A stretch of 28,643 nucleotides of DNA from Prasinococcaceae sp. CCMP 1430 (GCA_013416795.1 RQSC01001105.1:14046-42688), one strand, 5' to 3'. Counted from the stretch's first letter, positions 9,247-17,217 are shown. Notes: generated by a model not told the origin, from the letters alone. Translations and numbers: made by a program.

Positions 9247-9292
9247 GGGAGGGGAGGGGAGGGGAGGAAAGGGGAGGAAAGGGGAGGGGGCA
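9247..9292 (+). repeat. GGGGA purine tract, G-quadruplex candidate
   Basis: Seven or more runs of three to five G separated by A or AA (GGGGAGGGGA, then GGGGAGGAAA units) lie in the 296-bp divergent promoter between PRA1 and the coiled-coil gene. The base pattern is seen directly. Quadruplex formation and a promoter function are inference. Confidence 0.7.
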
Positions 9293-9301
9293 CGGGGCGC
9301 T

Positions 9302-9368
9302 CGCGCCGTGTGGCGCGCGGCAGCAGCAGCCAGCCCCCCCGCGCGCGCGACGCGCGCCACACGGCGCG
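9302..9368. repeat. 18-bp perfect inverted repeat in a divergent promoter
   Basis: The left arm, 9302-9319 (CGCGCCGTGTGGCGCGCG), is perfectly complementary in reverse to the right arm, 9351-9368. The 31-nt spacer contains GCAGCAGCAGCCAG and a C run. The hairpin lies midway between the PRA1 start (9162) and the start at 9459. Both promoters would contain it, so it could be a symmetric regulator site or a cruciform. Confidence 0.8.
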
Positions 9369-9458
9369 CGCGGTCGGCGCGCGCGCTCGCGCCCCCCTTC
9401 CCCCTTCTCCCCGTGCGGCGGCGAGGGCGGGTTGGGGAGGGTGTGGGGGAGGGGGCGG

Positions 9459-10757
9459 ATGCCGTGGGGCGGCGCGGACTCGGACTCCGAATCGAGCGCG
9501 GACTGGTCGGACGGCGACGCGAGCGCCGCGGCGAGCGGCTCGGGCGGCGACGGGGAAGTATCGCAGCACGGAGCGAGCAGCGGCGATGAGTCCGATGACG
9601 ACTTCGACGCGCCTGTGCCGCCGCAGCAGCAGCAGCGGCAGCTGGCGGCAGCCATCGTGGCAGAGCCGACAGACGATGCGAGAGCTGCCTCGGAGGAGCC
9701 CGCCATCGCGGCAGCGCACGGCGGTGACGGCGGCGGGCAGCCGCGGGCGTATTCGCAGGCGCAGCCGACGCTGCCCGCGCAGCAGATTGCGCCGCAGCTC
9801 GAGCGACGACAGAGCCTTCCACAACACCGGGGTGGGACAGCTGTATCGGCAGGGTTGACAGCTTCGCAGCCAGCCTCGGGCGCCGTGCGCGCGCTCATCG
9901 ACGCGAACACAGAGCTGCTGCGCGCGCTCATGGGAGACGAGGCTGACGAGGCCCTGGCCTCGCTGCGGACGGAGGGCGGTGAAACAGAAGAGGAGGGGGC
10001 TGGGCTGCCGTCAGGCGCGTCGGTGGCTGTGCAGTATGCGCCCGGAGTGCACGCACCGACGCAGCAGTACGTCGACGTGACGGCGATGGTGGAGGCCATA
10101 CGGGACCTGAAGCGATCGAACGCAAAGCTCGAGGCAGAACTCGAGGATGCGAGGGACGAAATGGCAGGGCTGCGCGCGGGCCCTGTGGCAGCGATGGATG
10201 CCGCGAATGAACGCGCGGCCGCTAAATACAGAGAGAGGGGCGAGGAATTGGCAGCTGTGCGACAAGCCCTGGCCGTGGAAAGGCACTCGAACGACGAGGC
10301 GGAGTCCGATCGCGCTGCCACGGAGGCCGCTCTTCACAGGGAAATCCTGCGGCTGGAGGCGGCGCTCGAGGACGAGAAGGCCGCGGGGGCGACCGCTGAG
10401 GCCGTCGCCCGCGATGCCCTGCCCGAGCTCGAGGCCGAGCGTGCTGTCAGCCGCGAGCTCTACACGACGATCGTCGCGCAGGCCGCAGACGCGCAAACCC
10501 AGCCAGTCGTGCGCGGGCGTGCCCAGCTGGCGTTGCACGCCGCCGCCAGCTCCGCCACGCCGCCAGCTCTAAGCACTGATGGCAAGCTCGCCGCGCTGCG
10601 CGCGATCGAGACCCGCTTGATGGACATTCGGTCGCGGCGTGCCGAGGTGATCCGCGACTTGAAGGTCGAGCACACCGAGATCGTCGCCACGGAGGAGCGC
10701 GAGGAGAAGCGGCTCTTGCGCAAGCGCGCCGTTCTAATGGAAGCTGCTGCAGGCTAG
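9459..10757 (+). CDS. Acidic, coiled-coil protein of unknown function
   Basis: Predicted protein of 432 residues, intronless, starting at the ATG after a G-rich leader. I do not recognise the family. Residues 1-60 are acidic and serine-rich (DSDSESSADWSDGDAS) and are followed by a Gln-rich, disordered stretch. From about residue 200 the protein is strongly helical with heptad character (MVEAIRDLKRSNAKLEAELE; later ALHREILRLEAALEDEKAAG), broken by a short Pro/Ala/Ser linker. It ends with a basic/acidic helix (EEREEKRLLRKRAVLMEAA). No transmembrane segment or signal peptide is seen. The layout suggests a cytosolic or cytoskeletal dimerising scaffold, which is inference. A chlorophyte-type TGTAA poly(A) signal occurs at 10796-10800, 39 bp after the stop. 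Confidence 0.75.
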   Translation: MPWGGADSDSESSADWSDGDASAAASGSGGDGEVSQHGASSGDESDDDFDAPVPPQQQQRQLAAAIVAEPTDDARAASEEPAIAAAHGGDGGGQPRAYSQAQPTLPAQQIAPQLERRQSLPQHRGGTAVSAGLTASQPASGAVRALIDANTELLRALMGDEADEALASLRTEGGETEEEGAGLPSGASVAVQYAPGVHAPTQQYVDVTAMVEAIRDLKRSNAKLEAELEDARDEMAGLRAGPVAAMDAANERAAAKYRERGEELAAVRQALAVERHSNDEAESDRAATEAALHREILRLEAALEDEKAAGATAEAVARDALPELEAERAVSRELYTTIVAQAADAQTQPVVRGRAQLALHAAASSATPPALSTDGKLAALRAIETRLMDIRSRRAEVIRDLKVEHTEIVATEEREEKRLLRKRAVLMEAAAG

Positions 10758-10795
10758 GCGGCGTGCCGCTGGCGTGGCCGCAGCCCGCGTTCGCA

Positions 10796-10905
10796 TGTAA
10801 TTCTATGTACCATAGGACATGCGGCGGGGCGCGCAGGCACGCACTCGAGGCTGGTGGCACCTCGCACCGCACAGAGCGTCTCGATGTATAGTATATTAGA
10901 ATGGC
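10796..10905 (+). terminator. Convergent 3' region: TGTAA signal and A+T-rich island
   Basis: TGTAA at 10796-10800 is the typical green-algal polyadenylation signal and sits 39 bp past the stop of the coiled-coil gene. At 10883-10902 the run ATGTATAGTATATTAGAATG is an A+T-rich island between two convergent genes. Use as a 3'-end signal is inferred from position. Confidence 0.45.
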
Positions 10906-10944
10906 CGCCCTCGCGCTGGCCCTGGGGGCTGCCGGGCTCGCCAC

Positions 10945-11718
10945 CTAGGGCTCGCTGTCGATCGTGTCGTCCGGAAGCTGCAAGCGCGAGTACAGCACGT
11001 AGATGGTCGCGAAGCACGAGAGCATTGCGATCGCCGCGACCGTCTTAAAGCCCGACGAGCGCGATTTTGTGCGCTTCTTGCGAAGTGCTCCGCCGCCGCC
11101 TGGCTTGGTGTCGCCAACGGTGAGCGGCAGCGACCTGGCCGCGCCACCCACGCCGGCCTTTCGCATCGCGCGCACGTGCCACGGCGTGCGCTTCGAGTAC
11201 TTGTCGGCGGCGCCGTCGCTCGCGTTGCCGCCACCGGTTGCGGCATCAGCCTCGGCGATTGCCGCCGCTGCCGCCGCGTGTGTCGACGCGTGCGAGTTTC
11301 CTGAGCGCTGCTTCTGTACCGAGGGCGGCGAGAGCGCCGCGCTCGCCATGGCCCCGAACGGCGCGGCGTCCCCTCCGCCACCAGCGCCCGAGCCGTTCGC
11401 AGTGTGCGTCTGTGCTGCCCTGCGCGGAGGGGTTGCAGTCGGCGCGGCGGGCGCGACCCCGGGCGCGCTCACCCCGCCGGGGACCTCTATAACGAGCTCG
11501 TCGATCTCGCCGAGCTGCTCGATCGACGTCACCTCAGTGAGCGTCTTCGCCTGATAGACGGCGCCGACCGCGCTCACGCGCAGCTTGCGCGCGGCTGTTG
11601 CGCGGAAGTCGGCCCACGTGACGCCCGGGGCGAGTGGCACCACGGCCTTGCGCAGCGGCCGGCCCGACGGGAGCGTGGGCCCGTCCTTGACCGACACGAA
11701 CACCAGCTGCTGGGGCAT
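10945..11718 (-). CDS. Putative tail-anchored protein with an N-terminal ubiquitin-like/DCX-like fold
   Basis: Predicted protein of 257 residues, intronless. The first 80 residues (VSVKDGPTLPSGRPLRKAVV, then FRATAARKLRVSAVGAVYQA and SIEQLGEIDELVIEVPGG) have the strand-helix-strand rhythm of doublecortin/KHA-type beta-grasp domains, in which a basic hairpin precedes a 'threshold-question-then-level' region. The similarity is by pattern only. A long Ala/Gly/Ser-rich linker follows, then a basic stretch (KKRTKSRSSGFK) and one hydrophobic segment at about residues 226-243 (AAIAMLSCFATIYVLY) ending 14 residues from the C-terminus. That is the topology of a tail-anchored membrane protein facing the cytosol. 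Its start is only 88 bp from the NOT-box gene on the other strand, with an N between them. Function unknown. Confidence 0.7.
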   Translation of the reverse strand: MPQQLVFVSVKDGPTLPSGRPLRKAVVPLAPGVTWADFRATAARKLRVSAVGAVYQAKTLTEVTSIEQLGEIDELVIEVPGGVSAPGVAPAAPTATPPRRAAQTHTANGSGAGGGGDAAPFGAMASAALSPPSVQKQRSGNSHASTHAAAAAAIAEADAATGGGNASDGAADKYSKRTPWHVRAMRKAGVGGAARSLPLTVGDTKPGGGGALRKKRTKSRSSGFKTVAAIAMLSCFATIYVLYSRLQLPDDTIDSEP

Positions 11719-11802
11719 CGCGCTGCTTGGCCCCGGCTGCGCGCCTCGGCCCGGCGACCCCTCCGTCGCGCGCCGCCGCGCGCGCAGGAGGCGGGCGCTG
11801 CC

Positions 11803-11803
11803 N
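11803..11803. other. Single unresolved base in a divergent promoter
   Basis: An N lies four bases before the ATG of the NOT-box gene and 85 bp before the tail-anchored gene start. A single N in assembled sequence can be an ambiguous base or a collapsed gap. The 88-bp gene spacing here may therefore be an underestimate. Confidence 0.7.
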
Positions 11804-11806
11804 CCG

Positions 11807-13351
11807 ATGTCTAGATCTACGGTGTCGCAGTCTACCGATGGGCCCGCAACGGACGCTCAAGCAGCAGCGCAAAAGGCACAGCCAACACCGGTAGCGGACG
11901 TGGGCTCTGTGCAAGCACTGGCGTCCAGGACGCACGGCCCCACCGACGCACAGCGCTCACGCTCTTCTGCGTCGGTGCCAGGCTCCCCCACGCAGTCCCC
12001 GATGGGCACTGTCACGTCAGCCATGTCGGCGAGTGTTCCGAGCATGGATGCACAGATGTCTTCGCTGTCTCTATCGACTCCGTCGCTGCCACCTTCTCGC
12101 GACAGCAGCGGCGCGCAGCAGGGGCCGCCATCACATCCCGCGGTGAAGGGAGTGGGCCTCGATGGACAGGCTAAAACCGCGCCCGCGCAGAGCACACGGG
12201 GAGAGGCAGCTCCGAGGGGCTTGACAATTGCAATGTCCACGGCGCCGGCAACGCCTCCACCGCCACAGCGGCCACAGGGCAGCGCGCACCCGCACGTTTC
12301 TCCGGTACCACAAATGCCCCCCCCAACCGCGCAACCTCCGCTGCCTCCTCCTGGCCTTGCGCTCCTCCTCCGACAGCAGGGACCGATGACGACGCCCGGC
12401 GAGCCTGGCGCAAGGAAGGGAAGCGAGAGCCTCTTCGGCTCGACGGTCGAGTCCCCCACTCTCTCTCCCGGGGGGGCGATATCGAAGGGCCGGCTCAAGC
12501 AACTCCTGGACGCGTCCTTCCAAAGCAAGCCTCGCCCCGAGGATCGTGAGGGCGTCTCTCCAGGCCTCGAAAACCTGGACGCGTTTGCGACGCGCGGGTC
12601 ACAGCCGACGCCCGCCGTCGACGATCTCCCTGCGATCGGCTTCGGACGGCGCTTTCCAGCAGCACCGCAGCATGCACACGTTCTCACCTCGTACCCATGG
12701 ACAGAACAGCAGCGTACGCCTGGGCACGCCAGCGCCGCAGCCGAGCTCTTTTACGTTGTGGACAATGAGCAATTGCTTTTTGCGTTCCACTTTCAACAAG
12801 GTGGATACCTCCAGCTCGCAGCAGCGAAGGAACTTTGCCGCCGCGGATGGCGCTTCGACATGAAACAGCGCGCGTGGTTCACGCGAGCACAGGAGCCCCA
12901 GGAGGTCAATAGTGCCTACTGCGTGCGCGGAGGCGCGCAGGCGTGCGCAAGGTGCGCGGCTGGGTGGGCGGGCAGGTGGGCGGGTGGGTCGTGGGCGTCG
13001 TCCGCCGCGTGCGTGGCGGGCTCTGGTCACGCGCCACCGTTTCATCTTTTCTCTTCGTTGCGCTGGCCACAGCTCGGATTTGAGGTTCGGGCTCAAGAAT
13101 GCCCTCGCTCTGTCTGCGCCCTTTTTTCTCGCGCGCACCCGTCGCTCGTCGCGGCCGGATCGGCGCCTCTGCCGGTCGGGCGCGGCGCGCCACCAACCCG
13201 GCGCGTTCCGTCCCGGCCCGGGCGGGGGCGTCCCCGCGACTCTGACCTTTTCGGCGCCTTGCTCACTCAATTCCCGCTTTTTGGAACAGTAGTGCCGTAT
13301 CACATGCAAACGCCCTCCGGGTCGGAATTCCACGTCCGCACTCGGGAGTGA
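11807..13351 (+). CDS. NOT-box protein (NOT2/NOT3/NOT5-like CCR4-NOT subunit), 3' end unresolved
   Basis: From ATG 11807 the frame encodes about 310 residues of Ser/Pro/Gln-rich disordered sequence, then a NOT box: LFYVVDNEQLLFAFHFQQGG, then YLQLAAAKELCRRGWRF, then WFTRAQEPQEVNSAY (ending near 12919). NOT-box subunits form the scaffold that links mRNA deadenylation to decay. The usual domain continues with a (Y)ERGTYxYFD strand and an FxFEYxYLED end. Neither is visible in any frame up to 13990, although the frame stays open to TGA 13349-13351. A donor-like GTGCGCGG at 12923 and an acceptor-like CCACAG near 13073 suggest an intron, but the resulting exon does not restore the domain. The NOT3-type N-terminal coiled coil is also absent. 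The true product may be shorter than the given end. Confidence 0.65.
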   Translation: MSRSTVSQSTDGPATDAQAAAQKAQPTPVADVGSVQALASRTHGPTDAQRSRSSASVPGSPTQSPMGTVTSAMSASVPSMDAQMSSLSLSTPSLPPSRDSSGAQQGPPSHPAVKGVGLDGQAKTAPAQSTRGEAAPRGLTIAMSTAPATPPPPQRPQGSAHPHVSPVPQMPPPTAQPPLPPPGLALLLRQQGPMTTPGEPGARKGSESLFGSTVESPTLSPGGAISKGRLKQLLDASFQSKPRPEDREGVSPGLENLDAFATRGSQPTPAVDDLPAIGFGRRFPAAPQHAHVLTSYPWTEQQRTPGHASAAAELFYVVDNEQLLFAFHFQQGGYLQLAAAKELCRRGWRFDMKQRAWFTRAQEPQEVNSAYCVRGGAQACARCAAGWAGRWAGGSWASSAACVAGSGHAPPFHLFSSLRWPQLGFEVRAQECPRSVCALFSRAHPSLVAAGSAPLPVGRGAPPTRRVPSRPGRGRPRDSDLFGALLTQFPLFGTVVPYHMQTPSGSEFHVRTRE

Positions 13352-13376
13352 GCTTGCGCGAACCTCGGTAGTATAA

Positions 13377-13448
13377 CCCTGAAGCCCGAAGCCTGAAGGG
13401 CTGAAGCCTGAAGGCCTGAAGCCTGAAGCCTGAACCTGAAGCCTGAAC
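13377..13448 (+). repeat. Heptanucleotide tandem repeat (GCCTGAA)n
   Basis: About nine imperfect copies of GCCTGAA (minus strand TTCAGGC) run from 13377 to 13448, with one-base insertions such as GGCCTGAA and GGGCTGAA. The repeat begins 26 bp after the stop codon of the open frame of the NOT-box gene. No coding frame continues through it. It is a minisatellite-like tract. Confidence 0.85.
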
Positions 13449-14031
13449 TGACCCCTTTGCGTGAGGGCGCTACTATCGATGGCACTACGTAGTACGTATC
13501 CTGATGGTACACTGTAGTACTACAGTACCTCTCCGATCGGTTGCGCGCGCGGCGCGGCGCCGAGGCGCCGAGGCGCGTTGGCGCGCGCGTTCGTTTGGGA
13601 GGTGCCCCACATGGTATCATGCTACTGTACCGCCATCAGGACCAGGCCGGGGATGGATGGGTGGATGTTGGGATATATGGGCGGCGCTCGGCGCACCCAC
13701 CCGTCAGAACGAACGAAACGAATTTGGGCCCGGCGGAGGGGCATCTCGGCGGTTTCGAATGGCATTTCGCGCCGTTTGGGCTCGCCATCAAAACGCAAAC
13801 GATTGTTGGGGGGATAAAATACGAAAGGGGGAAAAAGATGCCCGCGCGCCGCCACAGCGCGCACAGCGGCGGGTGCGCGGCGCGCGCGGGTGCGCGCACG
13901 CGGGGGGTACCGTGTGGACGTGTACGCGGCTGTTCGTTCGGCGGGCCGGGCGGCGGGACACGGCGGCGCGGCGGCGCTGAGGAGGCAGTGTGGCGAGGAT
14001 CCGCGCGGCGGCGCCGAACGGGGAACGTAGA
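13449..14031. other. Intergenic region upstream of the large fusion gene
   Basis: About 580 bp without a recognisable gene. It holds short A+T-rich palindromes at 13484-13493 (ACTACGTAGT) and 13511-13526 (ACTGTAGTACTACAGT). A lower-GC segment at 13770-13835 includes GGGGGGATAAAATACGAAAG. A TATA-like ATAAAATA lies near 13814, about 215 bp upstream of the ATG at 14032. It most likely contains the promoter and 5' leader of the downstream gene. Confidence 0.45.
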
Positions 14032-16059
14032 ATGGGCGCCCGCGCCCCCCACGCGGCGGCCACCGCCGCCGCGGCCGGGAGCGAGGCTGGGGGCGCTGAG
14101 GCCGCGCCGGCCGCGCTGCTGTCGCCTCGGCCGAAGACGCAGCCGGAGCCCATGGGGACGGCGGATGCGTTAGGCTGCGGCGTCTTCGAGCGCGTCGCGA
14201 TGGAGTTCCGGCCGTACCATAGCAACTCTGTGAATGCTGCGCTGCACCTGGTCACGACGCCGCTCGCGCTGGCTGGCGCCGCGGCGGCCGCGGGTGTTGG
14301 CGTTGCGCGTTTGATGGGCAGCGCAGACGACGGCAGCGTGGCGGCCGTGGCCGCGGCGGGCGTTTGCGCGGCCTACGCCGCCAGTCTGCTGCCTTACCTG
14401 TCGTTGCTGCTGTGGTGCGCGTCGACGGTGGTGTGCGCTGCCACAGGCGGGCTTGCAGTGCTCTTCGTGCGCGAGTGCGGCCTGTATGGGGCGCTGGCTG
14501 CCTTCGCCGCGGGGTACGTGCTACAGGACCTGGCGCACTTCGCCACAGGGGAGCGCACGTACCAGAGCGCATACCAAGGCCGCACGGGCTGGCTCGTCAC
14601 GCTCGCTGCTCACACGTTCTTTCTGGTCCCGCTCGTGCTCGACGCGCTCTGCCATACGGAGGACAGCATCCTCGCGTGGCCCGTGCCGCACGACCACGTC
14701 ATGTACGCGCGCCTCGACGGCGCAGAGGAAGTCGCTCACCGCGCCACGCTACGCGAGTGGGTGATCGAGCAGAAGCCTTCGGCGAAGCACACCACGCACT
14801 GGTGGTACGAGCGTCTGCCGGAGGCCGCAAAAGCGAGCTTCCACGCGCTCGCGATGAGCGGCAGCATGCTCGGGATGTTCCGCGCGCGCTTTCCCGGCAA
14901 TGCCTATACCGTCGAGCCAGTCTTTGGGATGAATGAAATCTACGTGGCATCGGACCAGAACCTCGGACAAACCTCGGACAACGTGTTTTACATGCTGCAC
15001 ACGGACGGCCCCTGGGGCGTCTTCCCCATGTGCGGGCTCTACCGGTGCATCCTGGCAATCTCGCCCAACGAGCAGGTGGCGACACGATTCCCCTTTTCCT
15101 CAAAAGAGTTCGTGCTCACCGATGGCGACGTCGCGGCATTCGATTTCAATCGCGAGATCCATGACATCAAGAACGTACCTGGCCGCTGTAACGAAGGCCA
15201 GCGGATCACGCTCAAGGTACACTACGTGGTCTACCCAACGGTGCTGAGGCCATACGGCAAGCTGCTCAAGGCTCTGACGACCACCTACAACACGTTGGCG
15301 CGCCTGACCTTCCTCAACACGATCCAGCCGCGCGGCCTGTGGAGGCTCGCTGCTTGGCTCGTGCTGAAGATCACCTCGGTGCGCTTCCGCACCGAGATGC
15401 ACGCGGGCTGGACGAACGTGTCGTACGTGGCCGCGTGCGCCCTCGCCGCGCATTGGCTCGGGGACTACCGCCTGCTCGTGGCGATGACCTCGTTCGTACA
15501 CTATTTCATGTACATTGGCACATACCATGCGGCGCTGCTGGGGCTGCGGGTGAGCTTTGGCCATTTCAAACGGGACGTGGTCTTCTACAAGGCGGTCGCG
15601 TACGCTCACATCTGCAACATTCTCGTGCGAAACTTGGACGTCGCGCGCGCCCATGCGTCGCTGCCGGTGGCCGCGGCGATGGTGTGCATCGGCTACGGCC
15701 TAGCAGCGGCGGCCTCTGTGGCGCTTGGGCTCGATCAGACGTACTTCGGCGCCGAGCTAGGGGAGTGCAAGCCACGCTTCGTTACGGCCTTTCCCTACGG
15801 TAGATTTGGGGTACCCCATCCGATGATACTGGGCGCCATCACCGGTCTCGTCGGATTGCAGCTCACCGGCGCGTTTGTGGGCGTGCCGTGGCTCATACCG
15901 ACCCACATCGGCCTGTACCTCTTGCACATGCTGCAGGAGCAGGCGTGCGACATGTACAGCGCCGACGCCGCCATTAAGGCCTTTGGCCACGCGCGAAGGC
16001 ACAGTGCCGGCTACCTCCCGGCCGTCGCGCGCGCGCACGACGAGGGCATCACCGCCTGA
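14032..16059 (+). CDS. Three-domain membrane protein: Mpo1/DUF962-like, iron-oxygenase-like, methyltransferase-like
   Basis: Predicted protein of 675 residues in one frame with no intron. The frame is open upstream but the first ATG is at 14032. Residues about 55-205 form a hydrophobic region resembling DUF962/Mpo1 (YHSNSVNAALHLVTTP, H63 and H72; QDLAHFATGERTYQSAYQG, H169); yeast Mpo1 is an iron-dependent 2-hydroxy fatty-acid dioxygenase. Residues about 230-410 are soluble and carry HxD...H (H323-T-D325, H377) plus R391, as in cupin-type 2-oxoglutarate/Fe(II) oxygenases of the aspartyl/asparaginyl hydroxylase kind. Residues about 440-640 are again multipass and end in FPYGRFGVPHPMILGAI, reminiscent of the HPM/G motif of phospholipid or isoprenylcysteine methyltransferases. 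Lipid modification is inferred. The domain assignments are by pattern, so each needs a profile search. Confidence 0.75.
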   Translation: MGARAPHAAATAAAAGSEAGGAEAAPAALLSPRPKTQPEPMGTADALGCGVFERVAMEFRPYHSNSVNAALHLVTTPLALAGAAAAAGVGVARLMGSADDGSVAAVAAAGVCAAYAASLLPYLSLLLWCASTVVCAATGGLAVLFVRECGLYGALAAFAAGYVLQDLAHFATGERTYQSAYQGRTGWLVTLAAHTFFLVPLVLDALCHTEDSILAWPVPHDHVMYARLDGAEEVAHRATLREWVIEQKPSAKHTTHWWYERLPEAAKASFHALAMSGSMLGMFRARFPGNAYTVEPVFGMNEIYVASDQNLGQTSDNVFYMLHTDGPWGVFPMCGLYRCILAISPNEQVATRFPFSSKEFVLTDGDVAAFDFNREIHDIKNVPGRCNEGQRITLKVHYVVYPTVLRPYGKLLKALTTTYNTLARLTFLNTIQPRGLWRLAAWLVLKITSVRFRTEMHAGWTNVSYVAACALAAHWLGDYRLLVAMTSFVHYFMYIGTYHAALLGLRVSFGHFKRDVVFYKAVAYAHICNILVRNLDVARAHASLPVAAAMVCIGYGLAAAASVALGLDQTYFGAELGECKPRFVTAFPYGRFGVPHPMILGAITGLVGLQLTGAFVGVPWLIPTHIGLYLLHMLQEQACDMYSADAAIKAFGHARRHSAGYLPAVARAHDEGITA

Positions 16060-16266
16060 GAGACTGCGCCGAGCTGCGCGTGGCGCTACGGGCGCACCGC
16101 TCACCTCGAGGTAACACAACATTTCGCCTCGCTGGCGCCGGACGTCGAATGGTTCGAGCCCCTTTAGATTCCCGTGGGTAGTATTGATATATAATTATAA
16201 TGTCATATCATCTGGAGTGAATGTGAGCCGCGAGTTCCCCTCGCTCGCTCGCTGCGCTGGCGCTGC
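16060..16266. terminator. A+T-rich island after the fusion gene
   Basis: The stretch 16179-16211 (GTAGTATTGATATATAATTA and onward) is the most A+T-rich segment in this part of the window, about 120 bp past a stop codon and just before the next plus-strand gene. It may be a 3'-end signal for one gene, a TATA-like promoter for the next, or both. Confidence 0.35.
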
Positions 16267-17217
16267 GTGCCACTGCGCGCGCGGGGCGCGCAGGCACCGC
16301 TGGGCGCAGGGCCTGCGGGGAGGCGGCGATGGCCGCGGCGAGGGTCCATCGCGCGGCGAGGGGGCGGCCCGCTCCAACGCGAGGCTCGAGGGAGGGACTG
16401 CTGGGGGGTCGGGAGCGGCGGGAGCGGCGGGAGCAGCGATTCCGGCGACGGGGGCGAGCGCGAGCTCTCGCCTGAGGAGTGGGATCGTGCGCTTGCGGAG
16501 GCGTCGATGCTGCTGGCGCAGGCAACGCGCATGGCAGAGGCGCAGACGCGCGCGGAGCTGGGCGTGGCGTTCGCTCTCGACGCGTCCGATGCGGCGGCGG
16601 GCGCTGGCGGCCGCATGCCCCCTTCCGACTCGGGCGACGAGGGGGACGCTGCCGTGTCGTCGGTGGCAGAGCGCGTGGCGGGTCTTGCGCGCTTTCTGTG
16701 CGAGGGCATGGGCGCGAGCGACGCCCTATCCGCCGAGCGTCTCGCCGCATCGCTCGTGCGCGCCGGCTCGCCATACGCCCATCCGGAGATGCTTGAGCAG
16801 AAGGTGAGACGCCTGCAGAACACCTTGGCTCTGGACAGCCTGGACGTGATGTCCCTCGTCCTGGCCGATGCCCAGGTGCTCCACGTCGACGCAGGCAGCG
16901 CAGTTCGCCGTCTCCTTGAGATGCTTGCAGTGTGGCCCGCAGGCCGCGCGGCGTGCGCCCTCTCCAACTGCCCGCGGCTGCTGTACGTGGAGGACTTCTC
17001 TGAACGCTACGCGGGGACGCAGGACGCACTCGTGGGGCTCATGGGCGTTTCGGAGGCGGACGCGGCCTTCTGTCTCTCAGAAGAACCGGGCCTGCTCTGG
17101 ACGCTCCTCGTGCACACCGACCCGATCCTCTCCTGGCGTGCGAGAGACATCGCGGAACTGCCCATGTCAGTACAGAACGACATCAGTTTCGGGCTGCGGA
17201 GTAAATACGCGTTGTAG
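16267..17217 (+). CDS. mTERF-like organelle protein, start unresolved
   Basis: The frame is open from about 16201 to TAG 17215-17217. The first in-frame ATG is only at 16507, yet sequence from about 16440 (SDSGDGGERELSPEEWDRAL) already looks coding. A short upstream exon, a non-ATG start or a missed splice therefore seems likely. The C-terminal half shows repeats of about 35 residues typical of mTERF modules (LSNCPRLLYVEDFSERYAGT; LMGVSEADAAFCLSEEPGLL): helix, NPxLL-type loop, helix. mTERF proteins bind nucleic acid in mitochondria or plastids and tune organelle transcription or splicing. The Arg-rich N-terminal side would fit an organelle targeting peptide. With only two to four visible modules, the family call is moderate. 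The gene converges on the TBC gene across an A+T-rich spacer (17310-17336). Confidence 0.55.
   Translation: MPLRARGAQAPLGAGPAGRRRWPRRGSIARRGGGPLQREARGRDCWGVGSGGSGGSSDSGDGGERELSPEEWDRALAEASMLLAQATRMAEAQTRAELGVAFALDASDAAAGAGGRMPPSDSGDEGDAAVSSVAERVAGLARFLCEGMGASDALSAERLAASLVRAGSPYAHPEMLEQKVRRLQNTLALDSLDVMSLVLADAQVLHVDAGSAVRRLLEMLAVWPAGRAACALSNCPRLLYVEDFSERYAGTQDALVGLMGVSEADAAFCLSEEPGLLWTLLVHTDPILSWRARDIAELPMSVQNDISFGLRSKYAL

Noticed and set aside
11857-12687. Minus-strand open frame opposite the NOT-box gene
   Set aside because: Cys/Gly/Ser-rich shadow frame; the plus strand carries the recognisable NOT box.
13541-14173. Plus-strand open frame of about 210 residues before the fusion gene
   Set aside because: No recognisable motif, overlaps the start of a better supported gene in another frame, and its first codon is not ATG.
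16141-16166. GGTTCGAGCCCC, resembling a tRNA T-loop
   Set aside because: The T-stem has a mismatch, and no matching acceptor stem or anticodon arm is found within 75 bases upstream.
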